Shown here piece after piece: positions 29,070-38,403 of a DNA stretch of 64,000 nucleotides (position 1 is its first letter; each line of letters opens with the position of its first letter). Made by a program: the position numbers and the translations under genes. The DNA is from Gammaproteobacteria bacterium RIFCSPHIGHO2_12_FULL_63_22 (lineage in GTDB: Bacteria; Pseudomonadota; Gammaproteobacteria; Xanthomonadales; Xanthomonadaceae): NCBI GenBank assembly GCA_001801685.1, contig MGYJ01000061.1, positions 345,078 through 409,077 of the forward strand, read 5' to 3'. Under the pieces are notes generated by a model. That model searched no databases and had not been told where the DNA came from. It saw nothing but the letters and a program-made list of their open reading frames with translations.

Positions 29070-29588
29070 ATGAAACGCATGTTTTTCGTAATAGTTGTTT
29101 CCATCAGCCTTCCCGCCTGCGCCCAGTCGCCACCGCCGCCGTCGATAGGGGTCAAGGCCGGTGCCCAGAACTCATCGAGCACGCCAAGAAAAGCCGAGAC
29201 AATCATCGTCGCCGGCACGTCCGAAGCCCGCGCCCGTGACGCGCTGAGAAAGCTCAATCCGCAAATCAAGGTCGACCAGATCGTCGCAGCGCCAGTCGTG
29301 GGCTTCCGCGAGGCGATTGTGTCCGGCCAGGAGGTGTACATCTCCGACGTCGGTGAGTACTTGCTTCAGGGCACGCTGTACAACGTACAAGACAGGAAGG
29401 ACCTAGGTGAAGCTAGCCTAGCCAAGGTGCGTGCCAAACTGCTCAAGAGCATTCCGGCCAGTGACCGGATCGTTATCGCGTCATCGAATTCCAGATACAC
29501 CAATTGGGCGCTGGGCGCCCGCCGTTTTTCTGCGTTGCAATGCCCGGCAGTTGCCGACACTATGGCGATCCGCGTGGCGCGTGCGTGA
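29070..29588 (+). pseudogene. dsbC: DsbC-like protein truncated to its N-terminal dimerisation domain
   Basis: ALRKLNPQIKVDQIVAAPVVGFREAIVSGQEVYISDVGEYLLQGTLYNVQDRKDL then loss of the thioredoxin domain. Confidence 0.75.
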
Positions 29589-29614
29589 ACTGGATCGTGA
29601 CTAGTTCGCGCCAG

Positions 29615-30112
29615 ATGGCCACCGCGAAGCACGAGCCCCGCGCCCTGGCATGGCTGATCGTTTCCGGGCTTGTTCTGCTACTGGATCAACTGAGCAAGCA
29701 CTGGGTACTGACGACTCTTCCGGAACATAGCGCCGTGCCCGTCTTCGACGGCTGGTGGAACTGGTATCGGTCTTACAACACCGGTGCAGCATTCAGCTTT
29801 CTGTCCAATGCCGGCGGCTGGCAGAAGTACTTCTTCATCGGGCTGGCGCTGGCCATTACGGGTGTGCTGACTCATTGGCTGAGCAAGATACCCCGGCGGC
29901 ATTGGCAGATCGCGCTGCCTTACACACTGGTGATCGGCGGCGCCTTGAGCAACGTGACGGACCGCTTGGTGCGTGGTCACGTGATCGACTTCATCCAATG
30001 GTATTGGCAGGAATTTTACTGGCCGGCGTTCAATCTGGCCGATGCTGCGATCCTCGCTGGCGCGGCGGGTATCGCCGCGCAAGGCCTTTTTGCGAAGAAG
30101 AGGATGACGTAG
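29615..30112 (+). CDS. lspA: prolipoprotein signal peptidase (signal peptidase II)
   Basis: [39 protein letters not shown]. Confidence 0.93.
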   Translation: MATAKHEPRALAWLIVSGLVLLLDQLSKHWVLTTLPEHSAVPVFDGWWNWYRSYNTGAAFSFLSNAGGWQKYFFIGLALAITGVLTHWLSKIPRRHWQIALPYTLVIGGALSNVTDRLVRGHVIDFIQWYWQEFYWPAFNLADAAILAGAAGIAAQGLFAKKRMT

Positions 30113-30242
30113 CAGCCTTCCTGCCAACCCTCGAAAAGACCGAGCGGCCGCGAAAGTCTAGAGTAGAGACACGACTCGCGATCGTACTGGAGCCCCAGGA
30201 ATTCGTCGCCAACAGGGCACCACGTTTGGGCGGTCCAAAAAG

Positions 30243-30275
30243 AAAGGGCGGCTGTTCGGCCACCCTTTGTTGTTT
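30243..30275. terminator. bidirectional terminator between convergent lspA and DUF305/EF-hand genes
   Basis: AAAGGGCGGC-TGTTCG-GCCACCCTTT followed by TGTTGTTT on plus and AC-rich/T-run context on minus. Confidence 0.65.
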
Positions 30276-30290
30276 ACCAAGCGTGTGGGC

Positions 30291-30875
30291 TCACATGCTG
30301 TGATGCTTCGCGAACTCCGCTGGATTCAGGCTGCCGTCCTTGTTGGTATCAAGCATGTCGAAATGCATACTGAGCGGATCCGCGGACGGGATCTCGTTTT
30401 TGGACAGCTTGCCATCCCTATTCTTGTCGAGCTTGGCGAACTCAGCCCCGGCCATCTGACTGTGGTCCATCGCCATCGGTTTTTCCATCTTCATCTTGCT
30501 GTGGTCCATCGGACCGGAAAAACGCGCCAGTTGCTTAATCTCCTCTTGCTGTGCAGCCTTCATCTTGCGTCCCATGGCTTTAAGCTCCGGACTCTGGCCT
30601 TTCTTGATCAACACATCGACCATGTCTATCGCCTGTTGGTGGTGCATGGTCATCATCATCGCAAAGTCCTTGTCCACGTTTCCGGACATTGGCATCGCCA
30701 TCTTGTGGCCCTTGGCCATGATGCGGTGCAACTCCATCGAGCCGTCGCTGTGTCCGGCCATCGATGTCTTCGCCGGCGACGCCTTGGGATCACTCGCGAA
30801 GCTGGAGAGACTGAAAGAAATTGCCGCGACCAGACAGACCGAAACTAGATAGGGTGTGCGTTTGCCAAGTTTCAT
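30291..30875 (-). CDS. exported DUF305 protein with C-terminal EF-hand pair
   Basis: DFAMMMTMHHQQAIDMVDVLIKKGQSPELK (DUF305) plus DKNRDGKLSKNE and DTNKDGSLNPAE (EF-hands). Confidence 0.85.
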   Translation of the reverse strand: MKLGKRTPYLVSVCLVAAISFSLSSFASDPKASPAKTSMAGHSDGSMELHRIMAKGHKMAMPMSGNVDKDFAMMMTMHHQQAIDMVDVLIKKGQSPELKAMGRKMKAAQQEEIKQLARFSGPMDHSKMKMEKPMAMDHSQMAGAEFAKLDKNRDGKLSKNEIPSADPLSMHFDMLDTNKDGSLNPAEFAKHHSM

Positions 30876-31080
30876 CGAAATTCTCCATGGTAGATTCGCT
30901 CGCCCGAGTTGGGCGGACTGCTTATCGTACGGCCGCCTTCATGAAGGCTGATGAACTCACGACAATCGTGTCCGGACTCAGGACATGAGTCCAAGCTTCT
31001 CTCGCAAATGGCCACAAATGTGAGGTCCGTGGCAGCTACACTGTCCAATGCGCGCCAGTCGGTGCGTCGGGAGGGATCAC

Positions 31081-32229
31081 GTGCGGCTACCAACGATCCG
31101 ACCTCGTTTCTTGCCTGGCCTGGCATTGTTACTGGCGTCCGGCAGTTGTATCGGGGATCAAACCGGGAAGTTGATTGATGCGCAGTCCCTACACACTGAC
31201 GCGACTGCGTCTCCTGAGATTGATGGTGGATTAGGCGAACGGTTGTATCCCGGCGAAAAGGCGCTTGCCCAAGAGATGGCTCAGGTCATCGAAGAGTCCA
31301 TTCGGAAGGAGTATCGTCGAGAAACGGCTCGTCGTGACGCACATCCGAAAGCGCATGGCTGCGTGAGAGCGGAGTTCCGTATTGCGGACACGCTTTCCGA
31401 CAATTTGTCTCAGGGCATTTTCTCTGCTGGCACGACCTATCAAGCTTGGATTCGGTTTTCGAACGGTTCCAAGAACGCGACCCGGGCGGACCGCAAGGGT
31501 GACGCGCGGGGCATGGCAATCAAGGTCCTGGGCATTCCTGGCAAAACGCTTCTGAAAGGTGAGCGGCAAGTCGCGACACAAGACTTCATCCTGATCAGCC
31601 ATCCGGTGTTTTTCGCCAACGACCCCCGGCGGTACCTTTCGATGATCCGAAACGTCAGCCGGGACACTGCTTCCGGGAAACTCGCAATTCCTTTCAGCCT
31701 TGGGCTCAAGGGATCACTGATCGCGTTGAAGACCACGAGCAAGAAGATTTCCAATCCCCTGCAGACGCGCTATTGGTCCACCGTTCCGTACCAATTGGGC
31801 GCAGGATCTGGCCGCTTGGCTGTCAAATATTCCGCGAGGGCATGTTCGACGGCCGTGGATCCAATGCCAGCCAACCCGGGCGATAACTTCTTGCGGGACG
31901 CGCTCCGCGCGACGCTGCAAAAGGGCGATGCCTGCATGGAATTTCTGGTGCAACCAAGAACCTCAGAAAGCTTGGATATTGAAGACGCCATGACCGAATG
32001 GAAGGAAGCCGACGCCCCGTTCTATCGGGTGGCGACGATTCGCATCCCGCAGCAGACGTTCGATACGCCTGAGCAAAACCTGATTTGCGAGAATCTCGCT
32101 TTCAATCCATGGCATACGCTGCCGGAGCACAAGCCGCTCGGCGTGACAAATCGGCTGCGCAAGGTGATCTATGCCCATATCAGCCGTGTGAGGCATGAGA
32201 TGAACTCAGCACAAGGACACAAGCCGTAG
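31081..32229 (+). CDS. catalase-family protein, putative lipoprotein
   Basis: GTG start, lipobox-like ASGSCIG; catalase-like ADRKGDARGMAIKV...FILISHPVFFANDPRRYLSM. Confidence 0.75.
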   Translation: MRLPTIRPRFLPGLALLLASGSCIGDQTGKLIDAQSLHTDATASPEIDGGLGERLYPGEKALAQEMAQVIEESIRKEYRRETARRDAHPKAHGCVRAEFRIADTLSDNLSQGIFSAGTTYQAWIRFSNGSKNATRADRKGDARGMAIKVLGIPGKTLLKGERQVATQDFILISHPVFFANDPRRYLSMIRNVSRDTASGKLAIPFSLGLKGSLIALKTTSKKISNPLQTRYWSTVPYQLGAGSGRLAVKYSARACSTAVDPMPANPGDNFLRDALRATLQKGDACMEFLVQPRTSESLDIEDAMTEWKEADAPFYRVATIRIPQQTFDTPEQNLICENLAFNPWHTLPEHKPLGVTNRLRKVIYAHISRVRHEMNSAQGHKP

Positions 32230-32350
32230 CAGTCATCGGCGACCAACGATGCGCCAGCGTTGTCGACAGCCATCGGCCTGCCATTTGCGACGACGGTCAT
32301 GCCGGGCAGGGCCTCGGCCGCGCGACTTAAACAAAACGGCCGTCGCCGTC

Positions 32351-33007
32351 TCAGGCGCGGGCCGGTCGAGTGGCCACCAGGAAATCGATGCTGCCCAGCG
32401 GCACCGGCAGCGGGGCTAGGGACCGCACGTCGACAAAGCCAGCATCGAGCAGGTACGTCGCCAGCGTGCCCGCGGCGTGGTCGCGGGTGTTGGGGTAGCC
32501 GTCGAGCAAGCGGACCATATGGAACATCCCGCGGCGCCAGCCAGCATCGGCGCGCCCGAAATCGGCGATCACGAGGCGTCCACCTGGGCGCAGCACACGC
32601 AGCAATTCCTGCACGGTTCGGCGCTTGGCGTGTGGCTGCAGGTGGTGAAAGAACAGGGTCGACACAGCTGCGTCGAAGCACGATTGGGGCAGCGGCAAGG
32701 CATTGCTCCACCCTGGTAAGAGCCGGGCCCCCACGCCCGCCGCCTGAGTCTTGGCGGTGGCCAACGCGAGAATCGTCGGGTCGGCGTCTACCCCGGTCAG
32801 CGAGGCTCCAGGCGCTGCCTTCGCCAGGGCGAGCAGCAACGTGCCGGTGCCGCAGCCCAGGTCCAGCACCCGCTCGCCGGAGCGCGGCGCCGCCAGCGCC
32901 ACGACCCGGGCTTTCATTGCCGCTTCGCGCGTACTCCAGGCCACAACGCGGTCGTACCACGGCGTCAGGACCGCGAAGCGCAGGGCCGGAATGAACTCAG
33001 CATCCAT
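32351..33007 (-). CDS. class I SAM-dependent methyltransferase
   Basis: VLDLGCGTGTLLLALAKAAPGASLTGVDADP. Confidence 0.9.
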   Translation of the reverse strand: MDAEFIPALRFAVLTPWYDRVVAWSTREAAMKARVVALAAPRSGERVLDLGCGTGTLLLALAKAAPGASLTGVDADPTILALATAKTQAAGVGARLLPGWSNALPLPQSCFDAAVSTLFFHHLQPHAKRRTVQELLRVLRPGGRLVIADFGRADAGWRRGMFHMVRLLDGYPNTRDHAAGTLATYLLDAGFVDVRSLAPLPVPLGSIDFLVATRPARA

Positions 33008-33221
33008 CGGGCGTGCCCGGTGGATCAGGCTCTTCCGTCAACACCAGCGCTCCGATCAGGGCGAGCAGGAGCAGCGGATGCAACAACATCAAGTGAAGCA
33101 CGCTGCGCTCCACCAGGAAGCCATCGATCAGCAAAGCGATTGCGGCGATCACCAAGATCACGCGTAGCGCGGTGCGTCGGCGTTGCGCCCATTGGCGCAG
33201 CATGCAGGCCCAAGTCGCCAT
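32997..33221 (-). CDS. small membrane protein
   Basis: 74 aa with two hydrophobic stretches; overlaps methyltransferase start. Confidence 0.55.
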   Translation of the reverse strand: MATWACMLRQWAQRRRTALRVILVIAAIALLIDGFLVERSVLHLMLLHPLLLLALIGALVLTEEPDPPGTPDGC

Positions 33222-33320
33222 CGGTTTATTCCTCTCAAGTCCTGGGCGTCCTCACGCCGTGAGTAGCCAGAGTGCGACGCCCGGCAGGTGCCAGGCTTGA
33301 ACGAACTGGCTGACCTGGGG

Positions 33321-34088
33321 TCAGCCCGCTTGGCGCAGGGCGGCGACGACATCGCTCGGGGCGACGCCGAAGTGCCGTTGCATGGTCCTCGTCAGGTGCG
33401 CCGCGTCCGCGAACCCAGCGTCTTGGGCGGCCCGGGTTAAGCCAACACCGCCCGCCGCCAAAGTCAGGGCGCGGCGCAGCCGCAGCCAGCGCAGGTAGGG
33501 ACGCAGCGGCATGCCCACCACCTCTCGGACCCGATGGCGGAAGCGACTGGGCGACAGCGCTACCCGACCCGCCAGCGCATCCAGGGTCTCGTCGCCGTCC
33601 ACGCGGATTGCCATCGCCTCGAGCAGCCGCTGCACCCGGTCATCGCGCCCGCCGGTTGTCGGAGGGCACGCCGCCAGCAGCCCCAAGGCGGTCAGTACCG
33701 GGCGCAGGTCGGCATGCGCCGGATTCGGCCACGCCGCCAACACTGCGAGGCGTTCGTCCGGGGACAGCACCCGCACACCGGCGACGCATGTCGGCGACAG
33801 CTCGCGACCGGCTTGGGACTCGCGGTCCAGATACAACAGGCGCGCCGGTCCCGGGTGCAGGCGATGGACGAGGTCCGCCGCCAGCAGGACGGCGGGGGCC
33901 CGTACATCGCCGCGTCCCTTGATCCAGACAACAATCTCGTCGGCGCCAGCTACCACCAATTGCAGCGCGTGGTGGGCGTGTTCCCGGTTGTCACCGACCG
34001 CGCCGTCAAAGCTCGCCCACCCTGCACCCATCAGGGCGCCGCCCCGCCAGGGCTGGCGCCGGCCCGCCGACGGCCCGAGGCCGCTCAT
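33321..34088 (-). CDS. AraC-family transcriptional regulator (paralog of 5726-6148)
   Basis: HTH domain nearly colinear with the first AraC: LSPSRFRHRVREVVGMPLRPYLRWLRLRRALTLAA...GFADAAHLTRTMQRHFGVAPSD. Confidence 0.88.
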   Translation of the reverse strand: MSGLGPSAGRRQPWRGGALMGAGWASFDGAVGDNREHAHHALQLVVAGADEIVVWIKGRGDVRAPAVLLAADLVHRLHPGPARLLYLDRESQAGRELSPTCVAGVRVLSPDERLAVLAAWPNPAHADLRPVLTALGLLAACPPTTGGRDDRVQRLLEAMAIRVDGDETLDALAGRVALSPSRFRHRVREVVGMPLRPYLRWLRLRRALTLAAGGVGLTRAAQDAGFADAAHLTRTMQRHFGVAPSDVVAALRQAG

Positions 34089-35377
34089 CCCGGGACCCTC
34101 AGGGACCGCGCCACCGCCTCGAGCGGCCGCAGGCCCTGGCCGAACCGCGCCATGTCATGACGATGGGCCGCTAGATCGCTGTAGGCCAGGAACCGCAGGT
34201 CCAGATCCATCACCCGAGTGAAGGCTGGCCGGGCGAACTGTGCCCGAGCCTCGGCCTCCCGGCGGTCCGGCGCGACCAGAAAATAGCGCCCGGCCAAGCC
34301 GTCGGCCGCGCTTAGCGCGAGGTCGAGCATGCGCACAATGCCCGAGTACAGGCTGGTGCTGTGCTCGACTTCGAAGGCGGCCGCAACGCTGCCACTGGGC
34401 TCCAGCCAGAGCACGTCGATCAGCCGGATGGTGTCGATGGCCAGCGAGGCCTCAAGCGTCGCCGGCAAGATGTCCAGGCAGCCTTCGGCCAAGCGGCCAC
34501 CTTCGTATGATCGCCCGCGGTCGTTGGAGGCCACCCACACCTGATAGCCCAGCGCCCGGCCCAAGTCCCGCAACCACCCTTGGACCTGCGTGTGCGAGCG
34601 ATCCTCGGCGGCGTCCGCCAGCCGGCGACGCTCAGTGGCCGCGTCGGCCCGAACTTGGACCAGGTCCGCCTCCCAGCGCGCCCGATCGCTGCCAGGCGAC
34701 AGCAGTGGCAGGCGGCCGCTGCCCACATCGAACAAGAAGCCGGCGATAGCGCCCAGGTCATTGGATAACAGCGGACGGTAGGTGTGGTTCAAGCCCAGTA
34801 CGCCCCGGCGCATCGCCAGGTACTCGTCCCAGCGACCCAACTTGACCCGGGCTCCAGTCACCATGTTGTAGCCGCGAACGATCGCGGTGTTGAACGGCGT
34901 GACCAAGGTCGGGTGCAGGAAATAGAGCAGGTTGGCTGCGGCCGGCCCCAGACCTTTGATGCGGCAGTTGTCCAGCGCCTGGATGGCGCGCAGCACGCCA
35001 GCTTCGTCGTCGCAGCAATCGCAGGCCTGCAGGAAGCGTCCGAACGTGCGCTGGTTGTCCGGGTTCTCGTAGATGTCCGGGATGCGCAGCTTGGGTTTCC
35101 ACAAGAACGCATGGTCGGCGCCCTTGAAGATCTGCCGCTGTTCGGCCACCGCCGAGACGACCGTCTCCAGCGATGAGCCGCGATAGGCGGTCCCGAAGGT
35201 GCCCGCTTCGATCTCTAGCACCACCGCCTGCAGTCCCCGCCGGATCGAGCGGAAGTTCTTTATCCGCTCCTCCCACAGGAACCAGGTGCGGTACGTGCCG
35301 CCGGCGTCCTGGCGCCAGTGCTGGAGCAGGGGCGCCAGATCGGCGGGCGCGGGCGCGTGGGCGAAGTCGGCCGTCAT
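34085..35377 (-). CDS. putative PD-(D/E)XK restriction-endonuclease-like protein with HhH-like segment
   Basis: IKGLGPAAANLLYFLHPTLVTPFNTAI (HhH-like) and IDVLWLEPSGSVAAAFEVEHSTSLYSGIVRMLDL (nuclease-like); start overlaps next ORF. Confidence 0.55.
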   Translation of the reverse strand: MTADFAHAPAPADLAPLLQHWRQDAGGTYRTWFLWEERIKNFRSIRRGLQAVVLEIEAGTFGTAYRGSSLETVVSAVAEQRQIFKGADHAFLWKPKLRIPDIYENPDNQRTFGRFLQACDCCDDEAGVLRAIQALDNCRIKGLGPAAANLLYFLHPTLVTPFNTAIVRGYNMVTGARVKLGRWDEYLAMRRGVLGLNHTYRPLLSNDLGAIAGFLFDVGSGRLPLLSPGSDRARWEADLVQVRADAATERRRLADAAEDRSHTQVQGWLRDLGRALGYQVWVASNDRGRSYEGGRLAEGCLDILPATLEASLAIDTIRLIDVLWLEPSGSVAAAFEVEHSTSLYSGIVRMLDLALSAADGLAGRYFLVAPDRREAEARAQFARPAFTRVMDLDLRFLAYSDLAAHRHDMARFGQGLRPLEAVARSLRVPG

Positions 35378-35571
35378 CCGGGAGCCTTACGAGGTCGCTG
35401 CCGCGGCGCAGTCCGGTCGGGCAGCACGATCGTGTAGCGGCGCGCTCGCTGGATGAGCGCCTGTTTGAAACGGCGCTCCCGCGTCGTGGTGCGCGCCACG
35501 GCGTCGCAACAAGACGTAAGCCAGTGGAAGCGCAGCGATGGTACATACTGTTGATTGGCGGGTTTCGGCAT
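35374..35571 (-). pseudogene. N-terminal remnant of a SAM-dependent methyltransferase
   Basis: MPKPANQQYVPSLRFHWLTSCCDAVARTTTRERRFKQALIQRA resembles the pre-motif-I region FIPALRFAVLTPWYDRVVAWSTREAAMKARV of the intact methyltransferase; no SAM motif follows. Confidence 0.6.
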
Positions 35572-36749
35572 CACGCTTCCTTGGTTGGGAATCGTAACGC
35601 TGACGTGCATCCTTCGCCGAGCGCGATCGCGCCAGCCATTTCCGCCTCTTCATCTATCGATAGAATCATCGTCTTCACTTTCGCTGTCGAGGTCGAGATA
35701 TCAGTGGCGTTGGCTTGGTTCAAACCAGGGTCGACTTCAATTCCCAGCCATTCAAGCTCGGCGGCGACCTGCCGGCGAATCTCAGCGGCGTGTGCGCCGA
35801 TACCACCAGAAAACCCAAGCAGATCGATGCCCCCGATACACGCCGACAACCCGGCGATGGCCTGCGCAACGCCCGTTACGTAGACGTCGATGGCTCGCCG
35901 CGCGCCCTCCGACCCAGAAGCCAGTAGCTTTCGCATGTCACCAGACTCACCGGACAGGCCGCGCAGGCCACTGCCGCGCCAAAGCAGTTGATCAATTTGA
36001 TCGGGAGACATTCCAAGGTCGCGCTGAAGGTGCAGCAGCACACCGGGATCCAATGATCCAGAGCGAGACGCCATGGCGATGCCACCAAGCGGAGTCATGC
36101 CCATTGTCGTGTTTACAGCACAGCCCTCGAATACCGCGCACAAGCTACTACCGCCACCAAGGTGGGCCAATACAACCCGCCGGGTTGCAAGCATTGGTGC
36201 AACGTTTCTTAACTGCCGCATCGCCGACTGGAACGCGAGGCCGTGGAATCCGTACCGCTTCACGCCGCTGGCATACAGTGAGTAGGGGATCGGAAAGACG
36301 CGGTGTTTCTCCGGCATCGTCTGATGCCACGAAGTATCGAAAATGCCGATCTGCCGGGCATTCGGCCACCGCTGGATTGCCGCCTGCACCAGCGCCAGCG
36401 CCGGCGGCTGATGCAGTGGCGCCAGCCGTGACAGCGCCGCCAGTTCGGCCAGCGTCGATTGGGTGAGTTCCGCCGGACCGGGCCGATCTGCGCCGTGCAC
36501 GATTCGGTGGGCGACCACGTCCGGTGTGTCGTGCAACTCCGGCAGTCGTTGCGCCGCCTCAGCGAGGAGCGTGTGAGCGTCATCTTCAAATGCCGCAGCG
36601 GCAGTGTATTTGCTGTCGACGGATGTGCGACCTGTCGGCCGGACAGTCAGGTCCTCGACTGTACCGTTGGCAAGCAACGAATAACTGGCCGCCTTGAGGC
36701 TGGCGGAGCCAAAGTTAAGAGCCAACACGCTGGCACCATTTGAGCTCAT
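35571..36749 (-). CDS. ackA: acetate kinase
   Basis: VLALNFGSASLKAASY, VAHRIVHGAD, HLGGGSSLCAVFEG. Confidence 0.92.
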   Translation of the reverse strand: MSSNGASVLALNFGSASLKAASYSLLANGTVEDLTVRPTGRTSVDSKYTAAAAFEDDAHTLLAEAAQRLPELHDTPDVVAHRIVHGADRPGPAELTQSTLAELAALSRLAPLHQPPALALVQAAIQRWPNARQIGIFDTSWHQTMPEKHRVFPIPYSLYASGVKRYGFHGLAFQSAMRQLRNVAPMLATRRVVLAHLGGGSSLCAVFEGCAVNTTMGMTPLGGIAMASRSGSLDPGVLLHLQRDLGMSPDQIDQLLWRGSGLRGLSGESGDMRKLLASGSEGARRAIDVYVTGVAQAIAGLSACIGGIDLLGFSGGIGAHAAEIRRQVAAELEWLGIEVDPGLNQANATDISTSTAKVKTMILSIDEEAEMAGAIALGEGCTSALRFPTKEA

Positions 36750-38347
36750 AGCCGCCCCGAACGCGCGATCGCCAAAATCAGCCGTAGCGACAACAGCAAC
36801 GCAATCGCATAGGCCACCACGGCGAATATCGGAACATCGCCCCAGATGCGCGGACCGGCGCTGTGCAGCATCAATAGCGAGCCGGCAACGTAGAGCCCAA
36901 GGGTCACCAGCGCCAAGGACAGGCGGTTTCCTGTGCGACCCAGGTGCAATTCCAGTTCCTCCAGGCCGCGATGATGCATCGACAGATTCAGCCGGCCATC
37001 TTCGTTCTGCGCTTGCCGAAGCAAGTCGGCGACCAGGCCCGGCAGCGCGTTCGCGGTGCGTACCAAGCGCTGGGTCAGGGGGCGCTTGCCCCCGGTCCGC
37101 CTGACCTGGTCGAAGGCCGCCGCCAGCGACTCGCGGCGCTGCTCGAGCGCGGCAAGCAGGTCAAAGCCAGGGTCCAGGGCGCGGATGGTGTTCTCCGCCA
37201 GGAACAACGTGCGCAGCAGGACCAGCAGATGACGCGGCAAGCGGAAATTATCGCCGCGACCCAGTCGCGCAATTCGCCATATTGTTTCTGCCAGCGACCA
37301 TTGCGACAGGGGCAGGGTGGATAGCTCGTCCAGGATTTCGCTGATCGCACGCGTGTACTCGCGGCGATCCAGGGGCGGTGTGAGGAATTCCAGTGCCATC
37401 GCCGCGTCCAGGGCGCCCTCGGCATCGGCGTAGGATACTGCTTCGATCAGCAGGGCCAACGCGCGCCGCGCCGCCGGGTCCAGGTAGCCAATGGTGCCGA
37501 AGTCGTGGAAGCACAGCCGGCCATCAGCCATCAGGAACAGGTTGCCCGGATGGGGATCGCCGTGGAAGACGCCCGCGGCGAATAGCTGGCGCAGGTATGC
37601 ATCCAATATCTGGCGAGCAACGACAGCGCCTCGTTCGGTGCCAAACTCGTCGGAAACAGGAGCGCCACGACTGAATTCCTGTATCAGGACACTTGGAGAT
37701 GCGTATGGTTCGACGAGCTGAGGCATGGTGAGGGAAGGGTCGTCCGCGATCGCCGTCGACAGGCGCCGGACGTTCCTTGCCTCGTGTTCCAGGTCGATTT
37801 CCCCATGCAGTTGTGCGCCGAGTTCATCGATCAGCTCAAGCGGACGCTGTCGCCGCAGCCCCGGCGCCAGCGACTGTGCGACCCAGATCACGCGTCTGAG
37901 CAGCCTCAGGTCGGTCGTGACCTGCGTGACTATGCCGGGACGACGCACTTTCACTGCCACGTCGGTACCGTCGTGCAATTGCGCGCGGTGGACTTGGGCT
38001 ACCGAGGCGGCGGCGAACGGCGTGCGCGAGAAGTCGACGAATAGGGTGTCGAGAGGCTGTCCGAACGCGGCCTCGATCGCGCCGACAGCGAGGTCCGGGC
38101 TGAAGGGCGGCACGCGGCTCTGGAGTTTCTCCAATTCCTCCCGATATCCAGGCGGCAGGACGTCACGCCGCAGGCTCAAGCCCTGGCCGAGCTTTACGAA
38201 GGTGGTGCCGAGTTGCTCGAGCGTTGAGCGCAGCCGCCCGGGCAATTGTTCCGGCGATTTGCGATGCAAGCGGAACCACGCCCACGCAAATCCAGAGAGT
38301 GCGAAGGCAATCTCCAGGCTACGCGGGAGTTTATGACGGCTGTCCAT
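36746..38347 (-). CDS. ABC1/UbiB (AarF)-family protein kinase-like
   Basis: GTTFVKLGQGLSLRRDVLPPGYREELEKLQSRVPPF, GVFHGDPHPGNLF, C-terminal TM pair. Confidence 0.92.
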   Translation of the reverse strand: MDSRHKLPRSLEIAFALSGFAWAWFRLHRKSPEQLPGRLRSTLEQLGTTFVKLGQGLSLRRDVLPPGYREELEKLQSRVPPFSPDLAVGAIEAAFGQPLDTLFVDFSRTPFAAASVAQVHRAQLHDGTDVAVKVRRPGIVTQVTTDLRLLRRVIWVAQSLAPGLRRQRPLELIDELGAQLHGEIDLEHEARNVRRLSTAIADDPSLTMPQLVEPYASPSVLIQEFSRGAPVSDEFGTERGAVVARQILDAYLRQLFAAGVFHGDPHPGNLFLMADGRLCFHDFGTIGYLDPAARRALALLIEAVSYADAEGALDAAMALEFLTPPLDRREYTRAISEILDELSTLPLSQWSLAETIWRIARLGRGDNFRLPRHLLVLLRTLFLAENTIRALDPGFDLLAALEQRRESLAAAFDQVRRTGGKRPLTQRLVRTANALPGLVADLLRQAQNEDGRLNLSMHHRGLEELELHLGRTGNRLSLALVTLGLYVAGSLLMLHSAGPRIWGDVPIFAVVAYAIALLLSLRLILAIARSGRL

Positions 38348-38403
38348 GACGTATCCTATGTCAACTCCACCATTATTCTGTCCGCGAGCGCGCCCTGGTC
38401 CGC

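Noticed and set aside
32351-35571. Restriction-modification system made of methyltransferase plus nuclease
   Set aside because: The methyltransferase resembles small-molecule class I enzymes, lacks recognisable DNA-MTase motif IV (NPPY/DPPY), and is separated from the nuclease by an AraC gene
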